Under the pieces are notes generated by a model, which was given only the letters and a program-made list of their open reading frames with translations, ran no database searches and was not told where the DNA came from. 6,153 bases of DNA, taken from positions 1 to 6,153 of the forward strand of contig JAUVYD010000097.1 of NCBI GenBank assembly GCA_030603265.1, written 5' to 3'. Each line of letters opens with the position of its first letter. The stretch's first letter is position 1. Below, in pieces: positions 1 through 6,062 of the stretch. The position numbers were made by a program, and so were the translations under genes. This stretch comes from Dehalococcoidia bacterium (GTDB lineage Bacteria > Chloroflexota > Dehalococcoidia > GIF9 > AB-539-J10).

Positions 1-274
1 CCTTGAGGGACTTCTTCTGCTGGCTGGATATCTGGTAACGGGTCTTCACGAGGCGAGCAATGGTGTTCGCCAGGTCCATCTGCAGGTCGATGCGTTCGGG
101 CGACTGCTCCGCCAGCTCGCGCAGCCTGATGCGCAGAAGCGCTATCTCGTCGTCTATGCCCTCGACCTGAGAGGCCTCCTGCATCTGTAGCTGCTCCGCC
201 TCGCCCAGCGCGCGGGAGTAGAAACCCGCCTTGTCGACAGTCTTGTCCCGGTCCTTCGCCCTACGCCTGGCCAT
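1..274 (-). CDS. Small hypothetical protein, helical, 3' end cut by the window edge
   Basis: At least 91 residues are encoded from the ATG at 274; the reading frame is still open at the left edge. The first 15 residues are very basic (MARRRAKDRDK). A GFYSRAL segment follows at about residues 17-23, and then a long, charged, probably helical stretch containing DEIALLRIRLREL at about 42-54. There is no signal peptide or membrane segment, so it should be cytoplasmic. The start overlaps the end of the upstream 62-aa gene by 14 bases, and GGAGAG lies just before the ATG, so the two are probably co-transcribed and translationally coupled. I do not recognise the family. From memory, the FYSR plus EIALLR pattern occurs in unannotated small proteins, some of them in phage-like neighbourhoods, but this is a weak lead. 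The basic N-terminus would fit nucleic-acid binding; that is inference only. Confidence 0.72.
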   Translation of the reverse strand, partial: MARRRAKDRDKTVDKAGFYSRALGEAEQLQMQEASQVEGIDDEIALLRIRLRELAEQSPERIDLQMDLANTIARLVKTRYQISSQQKKSLK

Positions 275-449
275 CGCTCTCCGCCTTTTCCGAAGCCATC
301 TTCGCGCGCCGTCGCACGATGTCCGAACGAGAGAGTGCGGACGTCCTCGGCGGCCGAGCCTGCACCTGCGCCATAACCGCGCCATAGACCAGTCGGTAGG
401 CTGCAAGCTCGTACTGGCCGCCCTCGATGAGTTCTTTCAGTGACTTCAT
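261..449 (-). CDS. Small hypothetical protein, 62 aa
   Basis: The protein is 62 residues, starting MKSLKELIEGGQYELAAYRL. Residues 1-32 look like a pair of amphipathic helices. The remainder is basic and polar (RPPRTSALSRSDIVRRRAK) and probably disordered or nucleic-acid binding. The frame stays open upstream of 449, but the ATG at 449 is chosen because GTGGAGG sits 4 bases before it, a strong ribosome binding site, and no upstream start has one. The stop lies inside the next gene (14-base overlap), so the two form a small operon transcribed from the promoter at 560-589. There is no signal peptide or transmembrane segment. I do not recognise the family and assign no function. The start and the coding call are supported by the ribosome binding site, the tight gene overlap and the upstream promoter, not by homology. 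Confidence 0.68.
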   Translation of the reverse strand: MKSLKELIEGGQYELAAYRLVYGAVMAQVQARPPRTSALSRSDIVRRRAKMASEKAESDGQA

Positions 450-504
450 TCGTCCTCCACTCAGACGTGTCAGCCCTCCGCGTTGCTTACTACCACTATG
501 TCTG

Positions 505-552
505 GAAAGCACACAGGCCGTCGTGACCCCTTCCGCCATATATGAAAGCACA
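505..552. repeat. Short direct repeat in the small-operon leader
   Basis: GAAAGCACA occurs at 505-513 and again at 544-552, 39 bases apart. The copies fall in the predicted transcribed leader of the small-gene pair, one just after the expected start of transcription. Paired copies near a promoter could be a regulator site, but at 9 bases they could also be chance. Confidence 0.25.
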
Positions 553-559
553 TACTTCC

Positions 560-589
560 AGTATATGTCCGCGTGTGCATGAGCGTCAA
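560..589 (-). promoter_or_regulatory. Predicted sigma70-type promoter for the small-gene pair
   Basis: On the minus strand TTGACG (584-589) and TATACT (560-565) are separated by 18 bases; both hexamers are near the bacterial housekeeping consensus. Transcription would begin near 553 and give a leader of about 100 bases before the ATG at 449. It points at the two small genes and lies downstream of the secreted-protein gene and its hairpins, so the pair is probably its own transcription unit. This is a prediction from motif and spacing only. Confidence 0.55.
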
Positions 590-733
590 AATGTGAGGCA
601 GGTGAGAGACATCTCGCCCGGTGCATCACGCGGGACACGGTCTTCCCGCGGTGCCACCATTGGAGGAGCCGGCAGAGGCGGGAAGGTCGTGGCATCATTC
701 GAAGCGGCAGCAGTCAGCGCAGGAGAGCAGCCA

Positions 734-781
734 CTCCCTCTGCGACAAGCGCAGGGGGAGCCCCGCAGCAAGGGCTCCCCC
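734..781. repeat. Overlapping, mutually exclusive inverted repeats
   Basis: Two stems share one arm. The block at 750-760 (CGCAGGGGGAG) can pair with 734-744 (CTCCCTCTGCG): 11 bp with one non-Watson-Crick position and a 5-base loop. The overlapping block 754-763 (GGGGGAGCCC) can instead pair with 772-781 (GGGCTCCCCC): a perfect 10 bp with an 8-base loop. Both stems cannot form at once. Lying downstream of the secreted-protein gene, they are probably part of its 3' end, as a terminator or decay barrier. The three-armed symmetry also recalls palindromic intergenic repeats. Confidence 0.6.
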
Positions 782-782
782 A

Positions 783-800
783 TTGGGCCCGAAGGCCCAA
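783..800 (-). terminator. Hairpin with UUCG tetraloop after the secreted-protein gene
   Basis: Read on the minus strand, TTGGGCC, the loop TTCG and GGCCCAA form a perfect 7-bp stem closed by C-G around a UUCG tetraloop, a well-known extra-stable RNA loop. It begins 18 bases after the TAG of the 367-aa gene and is followed at once by a second strong stem (754-781). No T-run follows, so a standard intrinsic terminator is not proven. It could equally be a 3'-end stabiliser or a pause site. Confidence 0.55.
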
Positions 801-817
801 GTCAAAAGGGGGGGCTT

Positions 818-1921
818 CTATGCAGCCAGCACGACTACCATGTCATCGACAAAGGCCTCGGCCCCACCCAACCAGTTGTCTACCTCAATCTCGATCCGCA
901 GGACGGGTGTGTCGCCATTCACAGTCACTGCGCCATACGTGACACCTGCGGCCGATTGCCAGTCGCTCAGCGTCGCGAAGTTGGCCTCGGTCGGAGGTCC
1001 GGGAGGACCGGACGCAAGCCAGCCAAGTGCGCTGCCTCCAACCTCCACAGGGCCATCGCCGTCGTCGCTGAAGGTTGCATACCAGGCGTCCGTGAGCGCG
1101 TTGTAGCTCGGCCAGCCCTCGGGGTAGTGGAGCGCGACGTCGTTGTATGCGTACTCGAACGCGAGCGCATCCTCGCTCCCGCCTGTATCGATAATCACGT
1201 CAACGTGCGGCGGGTATCCCGTCTTCAGGTACTCCATCCAGGAGATGGATTCGATGTCGCTCAATATCGTACCGGGCGGCAGCGGAATGACAATGCGCGC
1301 CTCGGCGCCCAGGACAACCTCTCGGTCTTCAGTGGTTGCCGCCGGAGCAGAGAGGAGCACGCAGGGATTGGTCTCATCCAGCGGGTCAACGGCCGGCTCA
1401 GCGATAGCTCCGCCGGAGGCCTCAAGCGTGAACGGCTCAGCGACGCCGTACACGAAGTACGTGGCCCAATTCCTCCACGGGAAGCGTCTGCCAAAGGCCC
1501 AGGCACTTTCATCCTCGCCTTCAGGGCCGATCAGCGCCGCGTGGGCTGCAATGAACAGCCTGTCGCCGGACTCAAGGTCGGCGAGTGGAATAGTGACCTT
1601 CCACTCAGTCACAGGCTCCTCGAATTCCTCACAGTAGGGGAACAGACCCACCTTCGGGTTCCCCTTCTTCGTCTGCGGGATGTCCCCCAGCGACGGGGCA
1701 ACTGCCAGGTGCGCCTCCGTCATCGCCCATCCCTCCACATCGACCACATACTGCACGTAGAGGTTCCAGCCGTCATTCGACACCTGAACGCTACCGACAA
1801 GCGTGTCCTTGCCAGCCATCAGGTCGCCAACGGAAGGCTCCTCGTCTGCTGCAGCCATCATGGGAACAGACAGAGCCAACACCAGGGCGAAAGAGAGCGC
1901 GAGAAGTGTTTTCTTCTTCAT
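818..1921 (-). CDS. Secreted two-domain beta-rich protein of unknown function, 367 aa
   Basis: The N-terminus is a textbook signal peptide: MKKK, a hydrophobic core (LLALSFALVLALSVPMM), then AAA before D26, the likely signal peptidase I site. The mature protein seems to have two modules. Residues 30-130 carry SNDGWNLYV, AHLAVA, IPQTKKGNP and LFIAAHAALIG, a pattern I recall from uncharacterised secreted proteins of bacteria and archaea. Residues 205-367 contain TILSDIESISW, YPPHVDVIIDT, LRIEIEVDNW and AFVDDM and look like a beta-sandwich of the kind found in carbohydrate-binding or adhesive proteins; that role is inference. Cys97 and Cys187 could form a disulfide. I see no lipobox, LPXTG or C-terminal membrane anchor, so release or loose wall association is likely. 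The start at 1921 is preferred over the in-frame ATG at 1945 because GGAGG lies 7 bases before it and the signal peptide begins there. Confidence 0.85.
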   Translation of the reverse strand: MKKKTLLALSFALVLALSVPMMAAADEEPSVGDLMAGKDTLVGSVQVSNDGWNLYVQYVVDVEGWAMTEAHLAVAPSLGDIPQTKKGNPKVGLFPYCEEFEEPVTEWKVTIPLADLESGDRLFIAAHAALIGPEGEDESAWAFGRRFPWRNWATYFVYGVAEPFTLEASGGAIAEPAVDPLDETNPCVLLSAPAATTEDREVVLGAEARIVIPLPPGTILSDIESISWMEYLKTGYPPHVDVIIDTGGSEDALAFEYAYNDVALHYPEGWPSYNALTDAWYATFSDDGDGPVEVGGSALGWLASGPPGPPTEANFATLSDWQSAAGVTYGAVTVNGDTPVLRIEIEVDNWLGGAEAFVDDMVVVLAA

Positions 1922-1946
1922 GTCCTTGCCTCCTTCTTCCGCCATG

Positions 1947-2002
1947 GGGGCCGCCCGTGACCCCTTGCCCGCATGTTCTTATTTTTGTTCTTGGGCGGCC
2001 CC
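1947..2002. repeat. Perfect inverted repeat in the leader of the secreted-protein gene
   Basis: GGGGCCGCCC (1947-1956) and GGGCGGCCCC (1993-2002) are exact reverse complements. Between them lie 36 bases, partly AT-rich in an otherwise GC-rich region, which on the minus strand carry AAGAACA twice, 12 bases apart. The inner arm ends 13 bases before the GGAGG ribosome binding site of the 367-aa gene. If transcribed, the arms would form a strong stem just upstream of the translation start. As DNA they could be a protein-binding site. No good -10/-35 pair could be placed, so whether the stem is in the mRNA is unknown. Confidence 0.6.
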
Positions 2003-2294
2003 TCGGCGGTTCTACGGGGCGAAGCGTGACGCACGGCAGTCAGGGAGGCAACTGACCAGACCTCACCACACCCACCACATGAGAGGGAAGATGGTCATGG
2101 GACGTTCCGGGAGGGGGTCGCCTCCTGCACGAACGAAGACCCTCACGGAAAGAAGCCCGAGGAGATGCTCCGCTTCGTCCCACGAGGCACACGCGCCTTG
2201 CAGTCGTCAATCAAAGCGCAGGACAAAACCTTGACCTCACGCTCCGCAGTACGTTCTGGTGATAGACAACGCAATCACGCCTGCCTGGAGTCGC

Positions 2295-2310
2295 ACCTGT
2301 CGCGGCAGGT
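2295..2310. promoter_or_regulatory. Near-palindromic operator candidate before the helix-turn-helix gene
   Basis: ACCTGTCGCGGCAGGT matches its own reverse complement at 14 of 16 positions (ACCTG-y-CGCG-r-CAGGT). It ends 19 bases before the ATG at 2330. The position suits an operator for autoregulation by the encoded DNA-binding protein. It could also form a short RNA hairpin near the translation start. Confidence 0.4.
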
Positions 2311-2329
2311 TCAATGGGGGTCCGGAGCT

Positions 2330-2536
2330 ATGCCGAAGCGTTCACGCATGCTGACCACCACCGAGGCAGCCAGGTACCTCAGCGTCCACCCGAACACGGT
2401 GAGGCGCTGGGAGAAGCAGGGCCTGCTTCCAGCCTATCGCCTCGGCACACGCGGCGACAGACGTTTCCTCCGCGAGGATATGGACAGGTTCCTCAATGGC
2501 TCCACACCCGGGAACGGCCATGACCACGCCGGCTAG
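2330..2536 (+). CDS. Excisionase/MerR-type helix-turn-helix DNA-binding protein, 68 aa
   Basis: The short protein is almost entirely one winged helix-turn-helix domain. TTTEAARYLSVHPNTVRRWE (about 9-28) is the helix-turn-helix, and LLPAYRLGTRGDRRFLREDM (32-51) is the wing and following helix that typify excisionase-family and BldC-like small MerR proteins. The C-terminal 14 residues are polar and look unstructured. Length and architecture fit a stand-alone DNA-binding factor rather than a MerR sensor, since there is no effector domain. The ATG at 2330 gives the full domain; GGAG lies only 2 bases upstream and GGGGG somewhat further, so the ribosome binding site is mediocre, and an internal ATG at 2348 has none. 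It stands alone: no integrase, recombinase or att site is visible, so transcription regulation is as likely as excision. Its target is unknown; the palindrome at 2295-2310 is a candidate. Confidence 0.85.
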   Translation: MPKRSRMLTTTEAARYLSVHPNTVRRWEKQGLLPAYRLGTRGDRRFLREDMDRFLNGSTPGNGHDHAG

Positions 2537-2653
2537 CCGACGTGTGAACAAACACTACGGTATGCCACACATCGCCGCCCGGAAACAAGCCAGTGTCCCC
2601 TGTCTGCGACCGTCCGTACGCGGCTAGTGAGAGATATTCCTACTGCCGCTCCC

Positions 2654-2682
2654 TTGCGAAGGCAAGCCAGCAATGCTATCGT
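2654..2682 (+). promoter_or_regulatory. Predicted promoter for the TMEM175 channel gene
   Basis: TTGCGA (2654-2659) and TATCGT (2677-2682) are 17 bases apart, and TGC just before the -10 makes an extended -10 element. Transcription would begin close to 2690, about 20 bases before the chosen ATG at 2711, leaving just room for its GGGAGGAG ribosome binding site. The geometry is good, but the -10 hexamer is only a moderate match. Confidence 0.45.
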
Positions 2683-2710
2683 GCGCCCCATGCGGGCACC
2701 GTGGGAGGAG

Positions 2711-3385
2711 ATGGAGCCGGCCTCCCGGCACTCGGTCGAGAAACAGCATCAGGCGCTGCGTCGCGTAGAGCAGCTCGGCGATGGCGTCTTCGCGGTCGCC
2801 ATGACGCTCCTGGTGCTCCAGCTCGTCGTGCCGCAGTTCATCCGACAACCTTCCGAGGCGGCCCTCCAGCACGCCCTGCTGGACATGTCCCCGGCCTTCT
2901 ACGCCTACGCACTCAGCTTCCTCGTGCTAATGATGTTCTGGGTGCTGCACCACTTCGAGTTCCACTATATGACGCGCTCGAGCGGCACGCTCATCTGGCT
3001 CAACGCTTTGCTGCTGGTCTTTGTGGCGCTCGCGCCGTTCTCGACCGCGCTCGTGAGCAAGTACGCGATGACGAAGACAGCGGTGTTTTTCTACGAGGGC
3101 AACCTGCTCGCCATCCAGCTCCTGCTGGCGCTCACCTGGCGGCACGCTGTAGGAAGTGGCCTTCTCTTCGGAGGCGACACGCCTGCGAGGGTCGTGCGCC
3201 GCATGAGGAGGGCCCTGCGCATCGGGACTGCCTACCTGCTGCTGACCATCGCGCTCGTGTTTGTCGGGCCGCACCTCAGCATGAACGTGCTCCTCGGCCT
3301 GGTCGTCTACTATGTGGTGCTCACCGCGAAGGGCGGCTACACGCTGGAGCTTCGCAAAGCGAAGCCACCGACGCCGGGCCTCTGA
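2711..3385 (+). CDS. TMEM175-family potassium channel (DUF1211), 224 aa
   Basis: This is a six-helix integral membrane protein of the TMEM175 family; characterised bacterial members form tetrameric potassium leak channels whose pore is lined by the first helix. Predicted helices are about 26-41, 63-83, 94-116, 125-145, 170-187 and 189-207. Family signatures are RRVEQLGDGVFAVAMTLLVL in and before helix 1, FWVLHHFEFH at the end of helix 2 and LIWLNALLLVFVALAPFSTA in helix 3. The canonical RxxxFSDG reads RVEQLGDG here, so Phe-Ser is replaced by Leu-Gly while Arg and Asp-Gly remain. The ATG at 2711 follows GGGAGGAG closely. In-frame starts at 2690 (ATG) and 2627 (GTG) would add 7 or 28 residues but have no ribosome binding site; 2690 could act as a leaderless start. 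The gene converges on trpA with 34 bases between stop codons. A role in potassium or membrane-potential balance is inferred from the family. Confidence 0.88.
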   Translation: MEPASRHSVEKQHQALRRVEQLGDGVFAVAMTLLVLQLVVPQFIRQPSEAALQHALLDMSPAFYAYALSFLVLMMFWVLHHFEFHYMTRSSGTLIWLNALLLVFVALAPFSTALVSKYAMTKTAVFFYEGNLLAIQLLLALTWRHAVGSGLLFGGDTPARVVRRMRRALRIGTAYLLLTIALVFVGPHLSMNVLLGLVVYYVVLTAKGGYTLELRKAKPPTPGL

Positions 3386-3419
3386 AGCCTCTCCCCTTTC
3401 ATAGACCTGCAGGAACCCA

Positions 3420-4202
3420 TCACTCCGCCGAGTCGAGTGCCGCGCGCACAGCACGCACAAAGCGGGCAGCCTCCTCAAGCGAGTCGTCCTGCTCCACAAG
3501 CTGCAGTATCCTGCTGCCAACGATGACGCCATCGGCGACCTTCGCAACACGCACCGCCTGCTCAGGCGACGAGATGCCGAAACCCACGCACAGGGGTTGC
3601 TTCGCCACCGCACGTACCCGGTCGACAAAGTCCTCCAATCCATCGTGGAGCGACGCACGCGCACCGGTCACTCCTACGAGCGACACCAGATACAGGAACC
3701 CTCGCGACCTGTCGGCGACGAGTCGGATGCGCGCATCGGTGGCAGTTGGCGCCAGGAGGTAGACAAGGTCCACGCCGTGCGCAGCCGACACCAATTCGAG
3801 TTCACCGCCCTCGTCCGGCGGCAGGTCCGGCACGATAAGTCCGCTCACGCCGGAGTCGGCACATGCGCGGCAGAAATCGTCCAGTCCCTTCTTGAGAATG
3901 GGGTTGTAGTAGCTCATGAACACGAGCGGCACATCGACTTCGCCGCTCAGTTGTCTGGCGACGTCGAGGCACACGTCCGGAGTGACCCCATTCAGCAGCG
4001 CCTCATGACTCGTCTTCTGTATCGTGGCGCCGTCCGCCATCGGGTCGGAAAACGGTATGCCAAGCTCCACGATATCGCAGCCGTTCCGGGCGAGCAACGG
4101 CACGAGCCTGAGCGTCGCCTCGATGGTCGGATATCCCACGGTGACGTACGCGATGAGCGCAGTCCGTCCCGTCGTGTCAAACACATCCGCCAGCCGGTTC
4201 AC
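3420..4202 (-). CDS. trpA: Tryptophan synthase alpha subunit
   Basis: TrpA cleaves indole-3-glycerol phosphate to indole and glyceraldehyde-3-phosphate and passes the indole through a tunnel to TrpB in the cytoplasmic alpha2-beta2 complex. The 260-residue TIM barrel is of normal length. The two catalytic acids are present: Glu46 in VELGIPFSDP and Asp57 in MADGATIQ. Loop 6 reads YLVSLVGVTGAR (about 171-182), and the phosphate site is formed by GFGISSPEQ (207-215) and GVIVGSRI (225-232). The start is GTG at 4202, overlapping the trpB stop as GTGA, with GGGAGG 6 bases before it; this indicates translational coupling and equal subunit production. It is the last gene of the trp cluster. I see no clear terminator in the 34 bases before the convergent channel gene. 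Confidence 0.98.
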   Translation of the reverse strand: MNRLADVFDTTGRTALIAYVTVGYPTIEATLRLVPLLARNGCDIVELGIPFSDPMADGATIQKTSHEALLNGVTPDVCLDVARQLSGEVDVPLVFMSYYNPILKKGLDDFCRACADSGVSGLIVPDLPPDEGGELELVSAAHGVDLVYLLAPTATDARIRLVADRSRGFLYLVSLVGVTGARASLHDGLEDFVDRVRAVAKQPLCVGFGISSPEQAVRVAKVADGVIVGSRILQLVEQDDSLEEAARFVRAVRAALDSAE

Positions 4203-5398
4203 AGGGCGCCTCCCAGTGCGTCGACCACGATGTCCATGTCCTTGTCACCGCGACCGCTGACATTCACGACAATGACGACCTCTCGGCTGCACGTCCGCGC
4301 CAGCGCTCCGGTATGAGCCACCGCGTGCGCCGATTCTAACGCCGGCGTGATGCCCTCGGTCCTGCAGAGCAGCTTGAATCCCTCCAGTGCCTCGATGTCA
4401 TCAACCGCCACGTAGGTAGCCCTCCCGATGTCCTTGAGATAGCAGTGCTCGGGGCCAACGCCGGGGTAGTCGAGACCGGCGGACACGCTGTGCGTACCGA
4501 GTATCTGCCCGTGCTCGTCTTGGAGCAGATATGACCTGGCTCCGTGCAGCACGCCGACAGTTCCTGCCGCCAGTGGTGCTGCATGCTGACCCGTCGCGAG
4601 GCCCTTCCCGCCGGCCTCGACTCCAACGAGCTTCACTTCTTCGTCGTCAATGAACGGGTAGAACATGCCTATCGCGTTGCTACCACCCCCCACACACGCC
4701 ACAACGTAGTCCGGAAGCCGCCCCAGCCGTTCCAGCACCTGCCGCCTCGTCTCCCGGCCAATCACCAACTGGAAATCTCTCACCATCTCGGGATACGGGG
4801 CAGGTCCCACCACCGAACCGAGCAGATAGTGTGTGGTCTCAACGTTGCTGACCCAATCGCGTATCGCCTCGTTGATGGCGTCCTTCAGCGTACGCGCCCC
4901 GGAGGCAACCGGACGCACCTCGGCGCCCATGAGCTTCATGCGAAAGACATTCAGCGCCTGGCGGCGTATGTCTTCTTCCCCCATGTACACGATGCATTCG
5001 AGGCCCAGCTTCGCACACACTGCGGCGGTCGCCACGCCATGCTGGCCGGCGCCGGTCTCCGCCACGATGCGCCGCTTGCCCATGCGCTGCGCCAGCAGTG
5101 CCTGGCCGAGCGCATTGTTTATCTTGTGGGCGCCGGTGTGAGCCAGGTCCTCCCGCTTGAGGTACACCTGTGCCCCACCGCAGTGCTCCGTGAGGCGTTC
5201 GGCAAAGGTCAATGGAGTCTCGCGGCCAACGTAGTCCCTGGAGAGCGTTTCGAGTTCCGCTCTGAACCTCTCGTCGGCCATAGCCTCCGCATAGGCAGCA
5301 GCAAGTTCGTCAAGGGCGGGCACAAGCGTCTCCGGCACGAAACGCCCGCCGTGTACCCCGAAGTATCCTCTCCTATCAGGGAGTGTCATCGTCTGCAT
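4199..5398 (-). CDS. trpB: Tryptophan synthase beta subunit
   Basis: TrpB is the PLP enzyme that condenses serine with indole delivered by TrpA to give tryptophan. At 399 residues it is the usual length of the TrpB1 type that pairs with TrpA. GYFGVHGGRFVPETL (11-25) is the classic N-terminus. Lys92 in HTGAHKINNALGQ is the Schiff-base lysine, Glu114 in AETGAGQHG is the catalytic glutamate, GGGSNAIG (237-244) binds the PLP phosphate, Asp310 lies in SAGLDYPGVGPEH, and Ser381 in VNVSGRGDKD contacts the PLP ring nitrogen. The frame is open upstream, but the ATG at 5398 is chosen because AGGAGA precedes it at suitable spacing and it lies 1 base after the trpF stop. A second ATG 9 bases on, at 5389, is a possible alternative. 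All key residues are intact, so it should be active. Confidence 0.98.
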   Translation of the reverse strand: MQTMTLPDRRGYFGVHGGRFVPETLVPALDELAAAYAEAMADERFRAELETLSRDYVGRETPLTFAERLTEHCGGAQVYLKREDLAHTGAHKINNALGQALLAQRMGKRRIVAETGAGQHGVATAAVCAKLGLECIVYMGEEDIRRQALNVFRMKLMGAEVRPVASGARTLKDAINEAIRDWVSNVETTHYLLGSVVGPAPYPEMVRDFQLVIGRETRRQVLERLGRLPDYVVACVGGGSNAIGMFYPFIDDEEVKLVGVEAGGKGLATGQHAAPLAAGTVGVLHGARSYLLQDEHGQILGTHSVSAGLDYPGVGPEHCYLKDIGRATYVAVDDIEALEGFKLLCRTEGITPALESAHAVAHTGALARTCSREVVIVVNVSGRGDKDMDIVVDALGGAL

Positions 5399-5399
5399 A

Positions 5400-6062
5400 T
5401 CAATTCTCCTGTCCAGCCTTTCGTGCTTCATCCACGAAGGCTCGAATGAGTGATTCGTCCTTTCTGCCATCGCGCTCAACACCGGAGGAGACATCCACGC
5501 CCGAGGGATGCACATCCCGCACAAGGCGGCTGACGTTGGCAGGAGTCAGTCCGCCCGCAACCATGACCGGGTGGCGCGCTGCGACCAGCCGCGCGATGGA
5601 CCAGTCGAAGGTGCGCCCAGTGCCGCCGTAGAGTCGTTTGCTCCCCGTATCCAGCAGGAAGATGTCCGCCAATCCAGGTCGCGCCGTTCGCTGCGCCGTG
5701 ACGAACATCTCGATGTCCTCGACTGTCGTGGAAGGCAACATGTGCACGCTCCGTATGATGGGGCGTTCGACTCTCCTGCAATACTCCGGACTCTCATCGC
5801 CGCTAAGCTGCACGAGGTCCAGTCTGCACAAGTCCCCAGTGGCATTCACGAAATCGAGCGGCGCGTTGACGAACACGCCCACCACCTGCGGCCGCGGAGC
5901 TGCCGCATCGAGCACCCGTATGAGTTCCCGGGCGCGCTCAGGCGTGACCTGTCTCCTGCTCTCGGCGAACACGAGGCCCGCATAGTCGGCGCCGGCATCA
6001 GCCACCGCGAGCAGGTGCGCCTCCTCAAGCAGTCCGCATATCTTGATCTTCACGCTGCACAT
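5400..6062 (-). CDS. trpF: Phosphoribosylanthranilate isomerase
   Basis: TrpF carries out the Amadori rearrangement of N-(5-phosphoribosyl)anthranilate to carboxyphenylamino-deoxyribulose phosphate, the step before TrpC. The 220-residue single-domain TIM barrel is of normal length. The catalytic pair is present: Cys9 in VKIKICG and Asp138 in FLLDT. Other signatures are VFAESRRQVTPE (31-42), GGTGRTFDW (146-154), the phosphate-binding AGGLTP (169-174) and VDVSSGVE (189-196). The ATG at 6062 lies inside the end of trpC (13-base overlap) with GAGGGA 6 bases upstream, so translation is probably coupled. It is a stand-alone TrpF, not the TrpC-TrpF fusion of enterobacteria. Confidence 0.97.
   Translation of the reverse strand: MCSVKIKICGLLEEAHLLAVADAGADYAGLVFAESRRQVTPERARELIRVLDAAAPRPQVVGVFVNAPLDFVNATGDLCRLDLVQLSGDESPEYCRRVERPIIRSVHMLPSTTVEDIEMFVTAQRTARPGLADIFLLDTGSKRLYGGTGRTFDWSIARLVAARHPVMVAGGLTPANVSRLVRDVHPSGVDVSSGVERDGRKDESLIRAFVDEARKAGQEN

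Larger units (their letters stand above)
450..817. other. Non-coding region between the secreted-protein gene and the small-gene pair
   Basis: There is no convincing gene here on either strand; the open frames crossing it have no ribosome binding site and continue as antisense of neighbouring genes. From the secreted-protein side it holds a run of seven G on the plus strand right after the stop codon, the hairpin cluster at 734-800, about 140 bases in which I see nothing (590-733), the promoter at 560-589, and a leader of about 100 bases. Confidence 0.6.
1922..2329. other. Divergent intergenic region without a convincing gene
   Basis: About 400 bases separate the minus-strand secreted-protein gene from the plus-strand helix-turn-helix gene. 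It holds the ribosome binding site of the former (GGAGG, 1929-1933), the inverted repeat 1947-2002, and the near-palindrome 2295-2310 close to the latter. An open frame around 2079-2234 has no good ribosome binding site and an arginine- and serine-rich product of no recognisable kind. I found no convincing promoter pair in either direction; TTGACC at 2231-2236 lacks a matching -10. Confidence 0.5.

Noticed and set aside
542..1960. Long plus-strand open frame of 472 codons
   Set aside because: It lies antisense to the secreted-protein gene, has no ribosome binding site and gives an Arg- and His-rich product typical of a shadow frame in GC-rich DNA; the minus strand has the signal peptide and coherent protein.
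524..1966. Shared CGTGACCCCTT at about 524 and 1955
   Set aside because: An 11-base match in a 6-kb window is expected by chance, and the flanks do not align.
2079..2234. Possible small plus-strand gene in the divergent intergenic region
   Set aside because: Weak ribosome binding site, low-complexity Arg/Ser-rich product and no recognisable features.
2231..2268. TTGACC as the -35 of a promoter for the helix-turn-helix gene
   Set aside because: No acceptable -10 hexamer lies 16-18 bases downstream; TAGACA at 2263-2268 is too far away.
3386..3419. Possible bidirectional terminator between the channel gene and trpA
   Set aside because: Only a short CCTGCAGG palindrome is present; no stem of useful length followed by a T-run on either strand.
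2593..3762. Plus-strand open frame of 389 codons overlapping the channel gene and trpA
   Set aside because: It is out of frame with a clear TMEM175 gene and antisense to trpA; the composition is Arg- and Ala-rich with no recognisable domain.
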